NCBI GenBank assembly: GCA_034506335.1
Contig: JAPDPR010000025.1
Span: 1-47,802, forward strand
Direction: 5' to 3'
DNA length: 47,802 nucleotides
Origin: a candidate division KSB1 bacterium
GTDB lineage: Bacteria > Zhuqueibacterota > Zhuqueibacteria > JANLFK01 > Oleimicrobiaceae
Made by a program: the position numbers and the translations under genes. The number at the start of each line of letters is the position of its first letter. Position 1 is the first letter of the stretch. Below the pieces are notes generated by a model. The model was not told the origin of the DNA, searched no databases, and worked only from the letters and a program-made list of their open reading frames with translations. Positions 27,258 to 36,110 of this stretch are shown in pieces.

Positions 27258-27733
27258 CAAACGGCCGCACGGCCACTCTATTGGCACCCTCGCGGAGTAC
27301 GCCAGGACAGTGGCCGAGTGCGAATCCACATGCTGTTTCCACGCTGGAGAGGTAGTGCTGGTGACGGGTACCTTTTGCTCGCCTGGACACAGGGTCTCGC
27401 TACTGCCCACCATTTCCGCCAGCTACCGTACCAATGGCATGCCTCCTCTCGGTGTGGTGTCGCTTAACATTGAACACGACCTCCACCCGCCACTCTGCGC
27501 CCTTGAATGCCCCGCAGGCCCCCCGCGTTTCTCTGCTGACACGGCGAAAGGTTTCCTGATAGCTAGCACGACTTGCCCGCCTCGCTCCCGTGGGGTGCGA
27601 CTGGAGTCTGGCGTGAGACGATGGGCAGGGCAAGCATCATCGGAAGCACATGGGGCATGCACCTCTGTTCTCCTCGAGGGGACCGGGGTGGCCTCCCGAG
27701 CAGAATGACCCGAGTTCCCGAATGGAGGCAGAC
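27258..27733 (+). other. 476-base gap after the tRNA, no convincing gene
   Basis: An open frame at 27310-27708 (132 codons) is Cys-rich, uses rare codons and has no motif. Antisense frames are no better. No T-rich terminator follows the tRNA. GCCTCC (27691-27696) can pair with GGAGGC (27724-27729), which is the ribosome site of the next gene; this might reduce its translation. Confidence 0.5.
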
Positions 27734-28657
27734 ATGCGAGCGGAAAGGAGAACGCTTCCAACAATTCTCACCTGCCTGCTGGTAGCGCTTGCTCTGGTGA
27801 GCTGTCAGCCTGGGCGTTTTTCCCAGTGGGAGCTCGTGGCCCAAGGTTTTGATTTTCCTGAGGGCCCGGCATGGGATGGGCGGGCCCTGTACGTCTCAAA
27901 CTGCTATGGCGGCTGGATTGCGCGGCTGGGTCCTGGAGAAGTGGACACTCTCGCGCTGCTCCCCGAGCCCTATCGTACCAACGGGCTTGCCCTTGGTCCG
28001 GATGGTGCACTCTACGCTTGCGAATTTGGCAGCAAGGCTGTGGTCAAGTTCGCAGAGGGGGGTACGTTGCAGGTGGTGACGCACGGCCCGGAGGGGATGC
28101 CTTTTCACCGGCCCAATGACCTCGCCTTTGATGGCGCCGGACGCCTGTACGTGACGGACCCCAAGACCTACGACCGCGAAGCGGAGGATGGCCGGATTGT
28201 TTGCGTCGAGGTTACCTCCGGTAGGGCTTGGGTGGCGGCTTCAGGATTGGCGTTTCCCAACGGCATCGCGTTCTCGCCAAGAGATGGCAAGCTCTACGTG
28301 AGCGAATCAGCGCGCCAGCGGGTTGTCCGCTTTTCTGTGGGGCCGGATGGCGCTCTTGGCGAGCAACAGGTGTTTGTCCAGTTGCCCGGTGGCGACCCTG
28401 ACGGCCTCGCTTTCGATGCCCACGGCAACCTGTACGTGGCGCACTTCGGCGCAGGGGAGGTGGTTGTTGTGGCACCCGACGGGAATGTTATCGCCCGCCT
28501 TGATGCTCCTGGCAAGAGACCCACAAATCTCGAATTCGGCGGAAAGAATCTACGCGTGCTCTTTCTGACGGAAGCCGGGACTAACTCCGTCTACATGTGC
28601 AAGACTCGCGTGCCTGGCGCACGCTTGCCGTGGGTGAGCGAAGCAGTGGCGAGGTGA
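27734..28657 (+). CDS. SMP-30/gluconolactonase-like beta-propeller lipoprotein
   Basis: The protein has 307 residues. The ATG at 27734 is preferred: GGAGG (27724-27728) is five bases upstream and the signal peptide starts at once; an ATG at 27722 overlaps that ribosome site. The signal peptide ends in a lipobox, LVSC, so the protein is lipid anchored. The body has repeated propeller blades: DFPEGPAWDG, NGLALGPDGALYACEFG, PNDLAFDGAGRLYVTD, FPNGIAFSPRDGKLYVSE and PDGLAFDAHGNLYVAHFG. These match the SMP-30/LRE family of lactonases and binding propellers. Enzymatic activity is not certain. It heads the transport unit ending at 33757, three bases ahead of the next gene. Confidence 0.8.
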   Translation: MRAERRTLPTILTCLLVALALVSCQPGRFSQWELVAQGFDFPEGPAWDGRALYVSNCYGGWIARLGPGEVDTLALLPEPYRTNGLALGPDGALYACEFGSKAVVKFAEGGTLQVVTHGPEGMPFHRPNDLAFDGAGRLYVTDPKTYDREAEDGRIVCVEVTSGRAWVAASGLAFPNGIAFSPRDGKLYVSESARQRVVRFSVGPDGALGEQQVFVQLPGGDPDGLAFDAHGNLYVAHFGAGEVVVVAPDGNVIARLDAPGKRPTNLEFGGKNLRVLFLTEAGTNSVYMCKTRVPGARLPWVSEAVAR

Positions 28658-28660
28658 AGC

Positions 28661-29800
28661 GTGCGAAGATGTTGGTGTCTTTGGGGTCTCGTATGCATCA
28701 CGCTGGGGCCGTGGCCCTTTGCCACAGTGGCATCCCCCCAGTGGGTGCGCGGTGCCGGAGCTATTTCTGCTTGGTCTCCCCTTCTCCCGCCGAAGGAGGT
28801 GCGCACTGGTGGGGTGGTGTTACGGTATCTGCCGGAGCTTTCCGCCGGGGTAGAAACAGGTCAAAGGTGGATGGTGGACGGGGAACTGGCTGTCAACAGC
28901 TTCGTCCGGTTGTACTGGCCACCTGCTGGCGAGTTCAGAGCGAGGCTGTACCGCGCATGGCTGCGGCTGTCGCGGCCGCAGTGGGAGCTGCGTGCCGGCC
29001 TGCAAAACATTACTTTTGGTTCAGCCGCCATTCTCCGCCCGCTCATGTGGTTCGAGCGCGTGGACCCCAGAGACCCACTGCGGCTTGTGGACGGAGTCGT
29101 CGGAGTGCTGGGGCGCTACTACTCGCTCCGCAACGCAACGTTCTGGGGGTGGGTGCTCTACGGCGACCAGGAAGCACGTGGCTGGGACGTTCTCCCCTCC
29201 GCTAAGAGTCCAGAGGTCGGCGGCAGACTACAGCTTGCCGTGCCGAGGGGTGAAGTCGCATTGAGCGGGCATTATCGAAATGTTAAGGCGGAGCGGGGGC
29301 TGACAACATTCCCGACGGACACGGAAGGGCCAGAGTGCCGGGTTGGGCTGGACGCCAAGTGGGATGTGAGGATTGGCCTTTGGGCAGAGGGGACGGTTGT
29401 GCGTCGCGACATTCCTGATCGTCTACTGCGACAGCAGTACATGGGCGCACTGGGTTGTGACTACACGTTCCCCCTTGGAAACGGCCTGCATCTGCTGGGC
29501 GAGACGCTATGGATGTCTTTTGGAAAGAGCGCGAGGAGTCGTACGCTCAGTGCCACCACCATCGGCTATCCGCTGAGCATAGTGGATATGCTCAGCTCCG
29601 TTGTCATGTTCGACTGGCAAGAGCGCGTTTTCTATCGCTTTGCCTCATGGCGTCGCACCCTGGACAGGTGGCAGGTGCATCTAATGGCGTTCTGGAATCC
29701 CAGCGATAGGAAGCCTATCTATCCCATGATGCCGGAAGAAAGGCCTGAGTCTCAGTTTCTTGGAAAGGGAGTGCAGCTTCTTGTGGTGTTCAACCATTGA
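28661..29800 (+). CDS. Predicted outer-membrane beta-barrel protein
   Basis: The protein has 379 residues and a signal peptide ending near ATVASP. The body consists of alternating hydrophobic/polar strands rich in Trp, Tyr and Arg (RARLYRAWLRLSR, ELRAGLQNITFGSA, MGALGCDYTFPLG, RFASWRRTLDRWQVHLMAFW). This is the pattern of 12-18-stranded outer-membrane barrels, close in style to alginate-export or DUF1302-like porins. I do not recognise a named family. The GTG start has GAGGTGA, overlapping the previous stop, just upstream. Its place before a LolD/FtsX/LolA-like set suggests it is the outer-membrane end of that transporter, which is an inference. Confidence 0.7.
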   Translation: MRRCWCLWGLVCITLGPWPFATVASPQWVRGAGAISAWSPLLPPKEVRTGGVVLRYLPELSAGVETGQRWMVDGELAVNSFVRLYWPPAGEFRARLYRAWLRLSRPQWELRAGLQNITFGSAAILRPLMWFERVDPRDPLRLVDGVVGVLGRYYSLRNATFWGWVLYGDQEARGWDVLPSAKSPEVGGRLQLAVPRGEVALSGHYRNVKAERGLTTFPTDTEGPECRVGLDAKWDVRIGLWAEGTVVRRDIPDRLLRQQYMGALGCDYTFPLGNGLHLLGETLWMSFGKSARSRTLSATTIGYPLSIVDMLSSVVMFDWQERVFYRFASWRRTLDRWQVHLMAFWNPSDRKPIYPMMPEERPESQFLGKGVQLLVVFNH

Positions 29801-29833
29801 TTTGGAAAGGCAGCGAGGCGGCGGAGACAGGGA

Positions 29834-30553
29834 ATGGATGATACAAAGCTCATCACCATCGAGGGTCTGGTGAAACGCTTCCCTATGGGTAAAGGCTACT
29901 TCTCGGCCCTGCGAGGCGTCGACTTGACCTTCGAGCGGGGGGAGTTCGCGGGCGTAGTAGGGCCAAGCGGTTCGGGCAAGACCACTCTGCTAAACATCAT
30001 CGGCTCTCTGGACGCCCCTTCGGAGGGGCGGGTTATTGTCTTAGGTCATTCGATCGGCGAGCTGAACCACAGGCAGGCCGCCCAGTTGCGGAACCGACAT
30101 CTTGGGTTCATTTTCCAGACGTTCAATCTACTGCCGGTGTACACCGCGTACGAGAATGTGGAGTTTCCCCTTTTGCTTTTGAAAGTGCCAGCGCGGGAGC
30201 GACGCAAGGCAGTCTGGGAGGCTTTGGAATGGGTGGGACTGGCCGACAAGGCACAATCTCGTCCTGCGCAGCTTTCAGGTGGAGAGTGCCAACGGGTGGC
30301 AATTGCCCGCGCCATGGTCAAGAAACCGGAAATCGTCCTGGCTGATGAGCCCACAGCCAACCTGGACGCAGAGAATTCGCACCACATCTTGCGGACCATG
30401 GTCGAGCTCAATCGTCAGTTTCGGACAACTTTTCTTTTTGCCACGCACGATGAGAAGGTCATCCAATATTTGCGGCGAAAGATCAGGCTGGTGGATGGGC
30501 GCGTCGAAAGTGATGAGCGGTGTGAGCCCACACAGGGAGGCAGCGGGCAATGA
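29834..30553 (+). CDS. ABC transporter ATP-binding protein (LolD/MacB family)
   Basis: The protein has 239 residues. Walker A is GPSGSGKTT (43-51), the signature is LSGGECQRVAIARA (from L147), Walker B is IVLADEPTANLD, and the switch His is in FATHD. The IFQTFNLLPVYTAYENVEFPL Q-loop region is typical of the LolD/MacB/FtsE group, which does mechanotransmission rather than classical import. It overlaps the first permease by ATGA. It should power the two permeases at 30550 and 31722. Confidence 0.92.
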   Translation: MDDTKLITIEGLVKRFPMGKGYFSALRGVDLTFERGEFAGVVGPSGSGKTTLLNIIGSLDAPSEGRVIVLGHSIGELNHRQAAQLRNRHLGFIFQTFNLLPVYTAYENVEFPLLLLKVPARERRKAVWEALEWVGLADKAQSRPAQLSGGECQRVAIARAMVKKPEIVLADEPTANLDAENSHHILRTMVELNRQFRTTFLFATHDEKVIQYLRRKIRLVDGRVESDERCEPTQGGSGQ

Positions 30554-31725
30554 CGACCTTAAAGCTTGCGCTGCGCAACCTGCTCGGTGCTGGTCTTCGT
30601 ACCTGGTTGAACGTGGTGGTGCTGTCGCTCTCCTTCGTGGTGATCATCTGGTACCAAGGGGTGTTGCAAGGATGGAACAAGCAGGCGCGCCGCGATACTA
30701 TCGCGTGGGAGGTCGGAGGGGGGCAGTTCTGGCACCCTGCCTATGACCCTTACGACCCGTTTACCCTTGAGCAAGCACATGGGCCGCTACCGGCGCCGCT
30801 GCGTGAAGGCGTGGAACGCGGCGAGCTCACCCCAATCCTCGTTGCCCAAGTGAGCATCTACCCATCCGGGCGGATGCAGAGCGCTCTGGCCAAAGGGATC
30901 GACCCCGGACAGCGCATCCTCAAGATTCCCAGTGCTGTTCTTCTCTACGAGGGCCCAGAGATCCCCGCCATTGTGGGTAGGCGCATGGCGCAGAGCTGCC
31001 ACCTCAGTGTTGGCGACGTGTTCACGGTCCGCTGGCGGGACCGACATGGCACTTTCGACGCGCAGGAAGCGAAGATCGTGCAGATCATGAAGACAGACGT
31101 GGGCACCGTCGACAACGGTCAGCTGTGGATTCCACTGGAGCATCTGCGGCGGATGCTGGACATGCCCGAAGAAGCGACTCTCGTGGTAGCTTCCCCAACG
31201 AGCGGCGTCACAGAGGGTGCGCTTGGGTGGGAGTTCAAGTCCCAGGAGTTTCTCTTGCAGGACATTGAGGCGATGATTCGTGCCAAGAGCGGAGGCACGG
31301 CCATCCTCTACTTTGTCCTTATGGCCCTGGCCTTGTTGGCCATTTTCGACACCCAGGTGTTGTCCATCTGGCGGCGCCGTAAGGAGATCGGCACTCTCAT
31401 CGCTCTCGGCATGACGCGCGGACAGGTAGTGGCGCTGTTCACGTCAGAGGGCGCGATGCATGGGGTATTAGCAGCCGTGGTGGCAGCAGCCTACGGCATC
31501 CCTCTTTTGCTCTACTTTGCCGTGAAGGGCCTCAGCTTGCCCAGAGAAGTGTCCGACAGCATGGGCATGGCCATTGCAGAGCGCATTTTCCCCGCGTACA
31601 GTGCAGGCTTGGTGGTGGGCACTACGGTCTTGGTGCTCCTTGCGGTCACCATAGTGAGCTTCTTGCCGGCCCGCAAGATCGCCAAGCTCCGCCCCACCGA
31701 TGCGTTGCGAGGGCGTACGTCATGA
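30550..31725 (+). CDS. ABC permease, FtsX/MacB type, subunit 1
   Basis: The protein has 391 residues. The topology is one N-terminal membrane helix (about 15-38), a large periplasmic MacB-PCD-like domain (about 40-240) and three C-terminal helices with the FtsX domain (SIWRRRKEIGTLIALGMTRGQV coupling segment; PARKIAKLRPTDALRG ending). This four-helix layout belongs to type VII ABC systems such as LolCE, MacB and FtsX. It overlaps both neighbours by ATGA, so ATPase and two permeases are made in fixed ratio. The likely partner is the second permease as a LolC/LolE-like heterodimer. Confidence 0.88.
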   Translation: MTTLKLALRNLLGAGLRTWLNVVVLSLSFVVIIWYQGVLQGWNKQARRDTIAWEVGGGQFWHPAYDPYDPFTLEQAHGPLPAPLREGVERGELTPILVAQVSIYPSGRMQSALAKGIDPGQRILKIPSAVLLYEGPEIPAIVGRRMAQSCHLSVGDVFTVRWRDRHGTFDAQEAKIVQIMKTDVGTVDNGQLWIPLEHLRRMLDMPEEATLVVASPTSGVTEGALGWEFKSQEFLLQDIEAMIRAKSGGTAILYFVLMALALLAIFDTQVLSIWRRRKEIGTLIALGMTRGQVVALFTSEGAMHGVLAAVVAAAYGIPLLLYFAVKGLSLPREVSDSMGMAIAERIFPAYSAGLVVGTTVLVLLAVTIVSFLPARKIAKLRPTDALRGRTS

Positions 31726-32993
31726 TCCGCTTTCTGATCAAAGGGCTCTTACGGGACCCATCAAGGAGCTTGTTCCCCTTGCTGGTGGTGACCCTCGGTG
31801 TGGCGCTGACCGTGCTGCTTCATGGCTGGCTCGGCGGAGTGATGCACGATTTCGTGGATACGTCCGCTCGTTTTTCCACCGGGCATGTGCGGGTGGTTAC
31901 GCGCGCCTACGCCGAACAGGAGGATCAATTCCCTAACGACTTGGCCCTCCTAGGCGTGGAAAAACTGCTAGAAGAACTGCGGCAGAAGGAACGCGAGCTC
32001 GACTGGGTGGCACGAATCCGTTTCACCGCGTTGGTCGATGTGCCCGACGAGCAGGGCGAAACCAAGGCGCAGGGGCCGGCTGTGGCTATCGCTGCAGACC
32101 TTCTTTCGCAGCACAACGAACTTTCCACCCTCAACGTTCCAAGGGCGCTCGTGCGAGGGGACGTGCCTCCACGGGCCGGCTGGGTTTTGCTGAGCGAGGA
32201 GCTGGCGCAGCGGCTTGGTCTTACTCCCGGCGACCGGCTCACCCTCATCGGTTCTTCCATGCATGGTGCCATGGCGATTGGCAATTTCCGGCTGGCAGGG
32301 ACGGTCCGTTTCGGGGTGGGTCCTATGGACCGCGGTGCGCTGCTGATGGACCTTTCCGACGCGCGCCAACTCCTTGACATGGAGGACGGGGCAAGTGAGG
32401 TTCTCGGTCTATTCCGCAATCGGGTCTATCGCAATGCGGCGGCACGGGCGGTAGCGCAGCGCTTCAATCAGGAGTACGCAAAGGACACCGGAGAGTTTTC
32501 TCCGATAATGATGACCCTCGGCGAGCAGCAAGGTTTGGGAGAATACCTGTCCTACGTCGGGGTTTTCTCGCGTATCATGGTGGTGGTCTTTGTGCTGGCC
32601 ATGTCGCTGGTGCTATGGAACGCTGGGCTCCTGGGTGCGCTTCGGCGCCACGGGGAAGTGGGAGTGCGCCTGGCCATCGGCGAAGACAAAGGGCACATCT
32701 ACCGCTCAATGTTGGCCGAATCTCTGTGCATAGGCCTCGTTGGCTCGGTTCTGGGCACACTGGCAGGGCTGGCCGTTGTCTACGTGCTGCAGGTGAAGGG
32801 CATCGACATGGGCAGGTTCTTCAGGAGCTCTTCACTGATGTTCTCCAACGTGGTGCGGGCGCGGGTTACACCCGCAAGCTTCTACCTCGGATTTGTTCCT
32901 GGACTGTTTTCCACCATGTTGGGGACTGCCCTTTCCGGCATTCGCATCTACAAACGCGAGACCGCCCAGCTCTTCAAGGAGTTTGAATCATGA
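31722..32993 (+). CDS. ABC permease, FtsX/MacB type, subunit 2
   Basis: The protein has 423 residues with the same four-helix FtsX topology: an N-terminal helix (PLLVVTLGVALTVLLHGW), a periplasmic domain (about 45-270), and a C-terminal helix bundle starting LRRHGEVGVRLAIGEDKGHIY. The periplasmic part differs from subunit 1, as in LolC versus LolE. It overlaps subunit 1 and the LolA-like gene by ATGA. The expected role is extraction of a lipid or lipoprotein from the inner membrane and hand-over to the LolA-like protein. The cargo is unknown. Confidence 0.87.
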   Translation: MIRFLIKGLLRDPSRSLFPLLVVTLGVALTVLLHGWLGGVMHDFVDTSARFSTGHVRVVTRAYAEQEDQFPNDLALLGVEKLLEELRQKERELDWVARIRFTALVDVPDEQGETKAQGPAVAIAADLLSQHNELSTLNVPRALVRGDVPPRAGWVLLSEELAQRLGLTPGDRLTLIGSSMHGAMAIGNFRLAGTVRFGVGPMDRGALLMDLSDARQLLDMEDGASEVLGLFRNRVYRNAAARAVAQRFNQEYAKDTGEFSPIMMTLGEQQGLGEYLSYVGVFSRIMVVVFVLAMSLVLWNAGLLGALRRHGEVGVRLAIGEDKGHIYRSMLAESLCIGLVGSVLGTLAGLAVVYVLQVKGIDMGRFFRSSSLMFSNVVRARVTPASFYLGFVPGLFSTMLGTALSGIRIYKRETAQLFKEFES

Positions 32994-33757
32994 GTGCCGT
33001 AAAGAATGGGATGCTGAGCATTTGCAACTCCGTTCTGCTTTTTTTGTCAGCGCCGTTTCTTGTAACCTTTGCCCAGACCCCGTCCGGCGACTGGATACTG
33101 GCGAGACTTGACGAGAATCTCAGCTCCACAAGCCGGGTGTTGGTGTCGAAGATGGTCATTCGGGGCAGGAGAGAGGTGCGGACTATCGAGGCAAAGTCAT
33201 GGATTCAGGGCACGGAAAAGTCGTTCACCGAGTACCTGGCTCCGCCTCGGGAGAAGGGCACGAAAATGCTGAAAATTGGGGATAGGTTGTGGATGTACTC
33301 CCCGTCCACGGACCGCACCATTCAGATCGCTGGGCACATGTTGCGCCAGTCGGTGATGGGCTCGGACCTGTCGTACGAGGACATGTTGGAGGACCCCAAG
33401 TTGAGTCATCTGTATCGCGCTGAGGTTACCGGCAGCGAGGTGGTCGATGGGCGTGACTGCTGGGTCGTGGCCCTTGTTGCTACGTCGGAAAAAGTGGCCT
33501 ACCATTCGCGGAAGATGTGGGTGGACAAGGAGCGGATGGTCCCTCTGCGGGCGGAACTCTTCGCCCGGGGCGGCAAGCTCCTTAAGCGCATGGAGCTCAG
33601 GGATGTGCGCCGCCTGCAGGGACGATGGTTCCCGATGCGCATTTGGTTCAAGGATGTGCTCAAGGCAGGCGAAGGAACAGAGTTCATTGTCGAATCGATT
33701 GAGTTTGACCTGCACATTCCTGATTACCTCTTTACGAAGGCCTCGCTGACGAAGTAA
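32990..33757 (+). CDS. LolA-like periplasmic lipid/lipoprotein carrier
   Basis: The protein has 255 residues. A signal peptide ends near TFAQ. The body matches the outer-membrane lipoprotein-sorting (LolA-like) family: RGRREVRTIEAKSWIQG, PREKGTKMLKIGDRLWMYSPSTDRTIQI, GSDLSYEDML, and DYLFTKASL at the end. The fold is an open half-barrel that shields acyl chains. It is longer than E. coli LolA (about 200 residues) and nearer to the variant often found beside MMPL or FtsX-type exporters. ATGA overlap with the permease supports a dedicated carrier for this ABC system rather than the general Lol pathway. Confidence 0.84.
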   Translation: MSAVKNGMLSICNSVLLFLSAPFLVTFAQTPSGDWILARLDENLSSTSRVLVSKMVIRGRREVRTIEAKSWIQGTEKSFTEYLAPPREKGTKMLKIGDRLWMYSPSTDRTIQIAGHMLRQSVMGSDLSYEDMLEDPKLSHLYRAEVTGSEVVDGRDCWVVALVATSEKVAYHSRKMWVDKERMVPLRAELFARGGKLLKRMELRDVRRLQGRWFPMRIWFKDVLKAGEGTEFIVESIEFDLHIPDYLFTKASLTK

Positions 33758-33819
33758 CGCACGCGGACGGAGGTTAGCCGTTCTCCTCCCAAAATGTCCT
33801 GTGCCAGCTGAAAATATTC

Positions 33820-33848
33820 TTGACAAAGGCGGCTCATTTTCGTATTTT
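33820..33848 (+). promoter_or_regulatory. Strong predicted promoter for the LamG secreted protein
   Basis: A consensus TTGACA (33820-33825), a 17-base spacer, then TATTTT (33843-33848). The leader to the ATG at 34038 would be about 180 bases and contains an Shine-Dalgarno-like stretch at 33928-33940. Confidence 0.78.
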
Positions 33849-33927
33849 ATGTCAGCCTTTGCGAATCTCCACCTCTGGAGTGCGTGGAGGGATTTGGGCG
33901 TGGCCGGAGGCGGAAAAGAGGCTATGG

Positions 33928-33940
33928 AAAAGGAGGTGAT
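33928..33940 (+). promoter_or_regulatory. Extended Shine-Dalgarno sequence with leader micro-ORF
   Basis: AAAAGGAGGTGAT matches the complement of the usual bacterial 16S 3' end over 12-13 bases. It lies inside a 15-codon open frame (ATG 33924 to TGA 33971) and about 100 bases before the true gene start. The nearest ATG (33939) overlaps its end and is too close for normal initiation. It may act as a standby ribosome site or mRNA stabiliser, or be accidental. Confidence 0.4.
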
Positions 33941-34037
33941 GCGAGTCGGCAGAGTGAGGGGGCTGGCTTGAGTGCCACCAGTGATAGTGCGCACCTGGGG
34001 AGTAACAGGTGACAAACTGGAGAGAGGAGGTGCCTCG

Positions 34038-36104
34038 ATGACAAGATTGCTCACGCTCAAGGTGACAATGCTTGTTGGGGTGTTGGCGGCGGTCGTCAGC
34101 GCGCAACAGATCGGCGGGCCCTACACGCCCGACGAACACACAATGTTGCTGCTCCACTTTGACGGGGACCTCAAGAACGCCGCGCAGTTTTCTGCAGACG
34201 GCGAGTTTCACGGGGCAATGACCAATTTCTTCTTCCTGCCCAACCCGATTCCTGGACTAAACAAATGTCTGCGCATCGACAATGACTCACGCACCGACTC
34301 GGCCTATGTGACCGTTGCCGATACGCAGTACTTGGACCTCACGGGCAACTGGACCATCGAAGGGTGGATCAACATCTTTACCTTTGGTGAAGGCTCGGAT
34401 GACTGGCGCTGGGTACCGCGCTTGGTCATCAAGACGGGCGATGAGGTCTTTTGGCGGCCCAACTACTTCGTGGAGATGTGGGGCTCCACGCGGTTTTTCA
34501 GCTGTGGCTATCATACGGCCTCTCAGGACGCATGGCCGCAGGCCAACTCCCCAGACAACACCATGGTGCCAGGCCAGTGGTACCACATGGCGTTCATCCG
34601 CGACACAACCAAACATGTGCTGCTGACCATCATTCATGACGCGCAGCGGAACCTTCGCACCTTCGCCGTGGCCGACTACCTGAGTTTTGGCGCAGCAGAC
34701 CCAACGCCGATTACGACCAATCAACCCTTGCACATCGGCTACGCAGGCGGTGGCGGAGATTCCTTCCTGGATGGCTTTGTGGACGAAATCCGCATCAGCA
34801 ATGTGGTGCGCGAGTACCCCGTGCCGCCCATCGTCTCCTCGGTTACGGTCATGCCTAACCAGACGGCGGATGTGACGAGCTATCCCATCGGCGCTAACGC
34901 CTACACGCTGATGGCGTCTGTGATCCAGAGCGTAACGCTCTACTACGCGGTGGGCAGCGGCCCATGGACCCCAGTGCCGATGACGCATGTAGCGGGTGAT
35001 TCCTTCGCGGCGGCCATCCCGCAGCAACCGTTAGGTTCAATCGTCAAGTACTACGTGGAAGCGGTGGACAACCAGGGGCTCTCCTTTGCGTACCCGCGCG
35101 ACGCCGGATGGGGAGCAATGCCGTACTACACCTTCGGTATCTACAGCCCCAACACCACTATTCTCGACCTTGGGTTTGAAGAAGGTGCGGGTGTGCCGGT
35201 GGATGCATCGCCGTACCACAATCCGGTCACCGTGGTTGGGGCGCCGACTTACTCCACCGATGCCGCGGCTGGGAACTACTCGTTGTTCCTCGAGGGTGAT
35301 TCCAGCTACTTGGAAGTCGACTCACCTTTCCTGTCGAGCACGGAGTTCTGCGTTGATCTGTGGTTCAAGGCGGACACTATCGAGAACTACTGCCGGATCA
35401 TCAACAGGCCGGCAACCGCCCAGACCTGGTCGGACAATAACTACCAGATCCGCTTTGACGACAACCGGCACGTGCAGGGCATTGTGGACGGGACGATCAC
35501 GCTGACGACTACGGCGCAGGTGGAGCCCGGCAAGTGGTACCACGTGGTCTTTGAGGTGCAGGATGCGCCGCCCGGCTTCCCTGCTGTGTGCATCGGTTCG
35601 CTGCTGCTGGAGGATGCAGCGGGCAATAAGCTTTACGGACGGTTCCTCCCGTCTAACACGCCGGTGCGATTGCGCAACGCTCCTTTGCGCATTGGCAAGG
35701 CAGCGGGTGGCACTTACCCGCCCTTCTTCCAGGGTCGGTTGGACAACATCAAGATCTACAACTATCCTGCTGCCCGGCTGTACAATAGGTTCACGGGCGT
35801 AGAACCGTCGGTGGCCGAAGTGCCTGCCCGCTACGAGCTGGCGCAAAACTATCCGAACCCCTTCAACCCCACCACGGAGATTCGCTTTGCAGTTCCTTGT
35901 CGCTCCAAGGTTACGTTGGCAGTCTACAATCTCCTGGGCGCTAGGGTCAAGACGCTGGTGAACAAGGAGGTTGTGCCGGGCCGTCATGTAGTGACCTGGG
36001 ATGGCAAGGATGAAATGGGTAGGGACGTGGCCAGCGGCGTCTACATTTATCGTCTGGAAGCAGACGGGTTCACCGCTACCCGCAAGATGTTGCTGGTCCG
36101 TTAG
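34038..36104 (+). CDS. Secreted LamG-domain protein with type IX sorting-type tail
   Basis: The protein has 688 residues. The ATG at 34038 has AGAGGAGG (34023-34030) seven bases upstream; the open frame extends to 33972 but without a ribosome site. A signal peptide ends near VVSAQ. Two LamG/concanavalin-like domains (about 30-255 and 370-590; TIEGWINIF and CVDLWFKAD are equivalent strands) flank an Ig-like domain (about 265-360). The C-terminus is a type IX/FlgD-like tail: LAQNYPNPFNPTTEIRFAVP, WDGKDEMGRDVASGVYIYRL, final KMLLVR. It should be exported through a PorV/PorU route to the surface. Carbohydrate binding is plausible. It forms its own transcription unit. Confidence 0.88.
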   Translation: MTRLLTLKVTMLVGVLAAVVSAQQIGGPYTPDEHTMLLLHFDGDLKNAAQFSADGEFHGAMTNFFFLPNPIPGLNKCLRIDNDSRTDSAYVTVADTQYLDLTGNWTIEGWINIFTFGEGSDDWRWVPRLVIKTGDEVFWRPNYFVEMWGSTRFFSCGYHTASQDAWPQANSPDNTMVPGQWYHMAFIRDTTKHVLLTIIHDAQRNLRTFAVADYLSFGAADPTPITTNQPLHIGYAGGGGDSFLDGFVDEIRISNVVREYPVPPIVSSVTVMPNQTADVTSYPIGANAYTLMASVIQSVTLYYAVGSGPWTPVPMTHVAGDSFAAAIPQQPLGSIVKYYVEAVDNQGLSFAYPRDAGWGAMPYYTFGIYSPNTTILDLGFEEGAGVPVDASPYHNPVTVVGAPTYSTDAAAGNYSLFLEGDSSYLEVDSPFLSSTEFCVDLWFKADTIENYCRIINRPATAQTWSDNNYQIRFDDNRHVQGIVDGTITLTTTAQVEPGKWYHVVFEVQDAPPGFPAVCIGSLLLEDAAGNKLYGRFLPSNTPVRLRNAPLRIGKAAGGTYPPFFQGRLDNIKIYNYPAARLYNRFTGVEPSVAEVPARYELAQNYPNPFNPTTEIRFAVPCRSKVTLAVYNLLGARVKTLVNKEVVPGRHVVTWDGKDEMGRDVASGVYIYRLEADGFTATRKMLLVR

Positions 36105-36110
36105 TCAATG

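Noticed and set aside
27310-27708. A 132-codon open frame after the tRNA
   Set aside because: Cys-rich, uses codons rare in neighbouring genes, no ribosome site and no recognisable domain.
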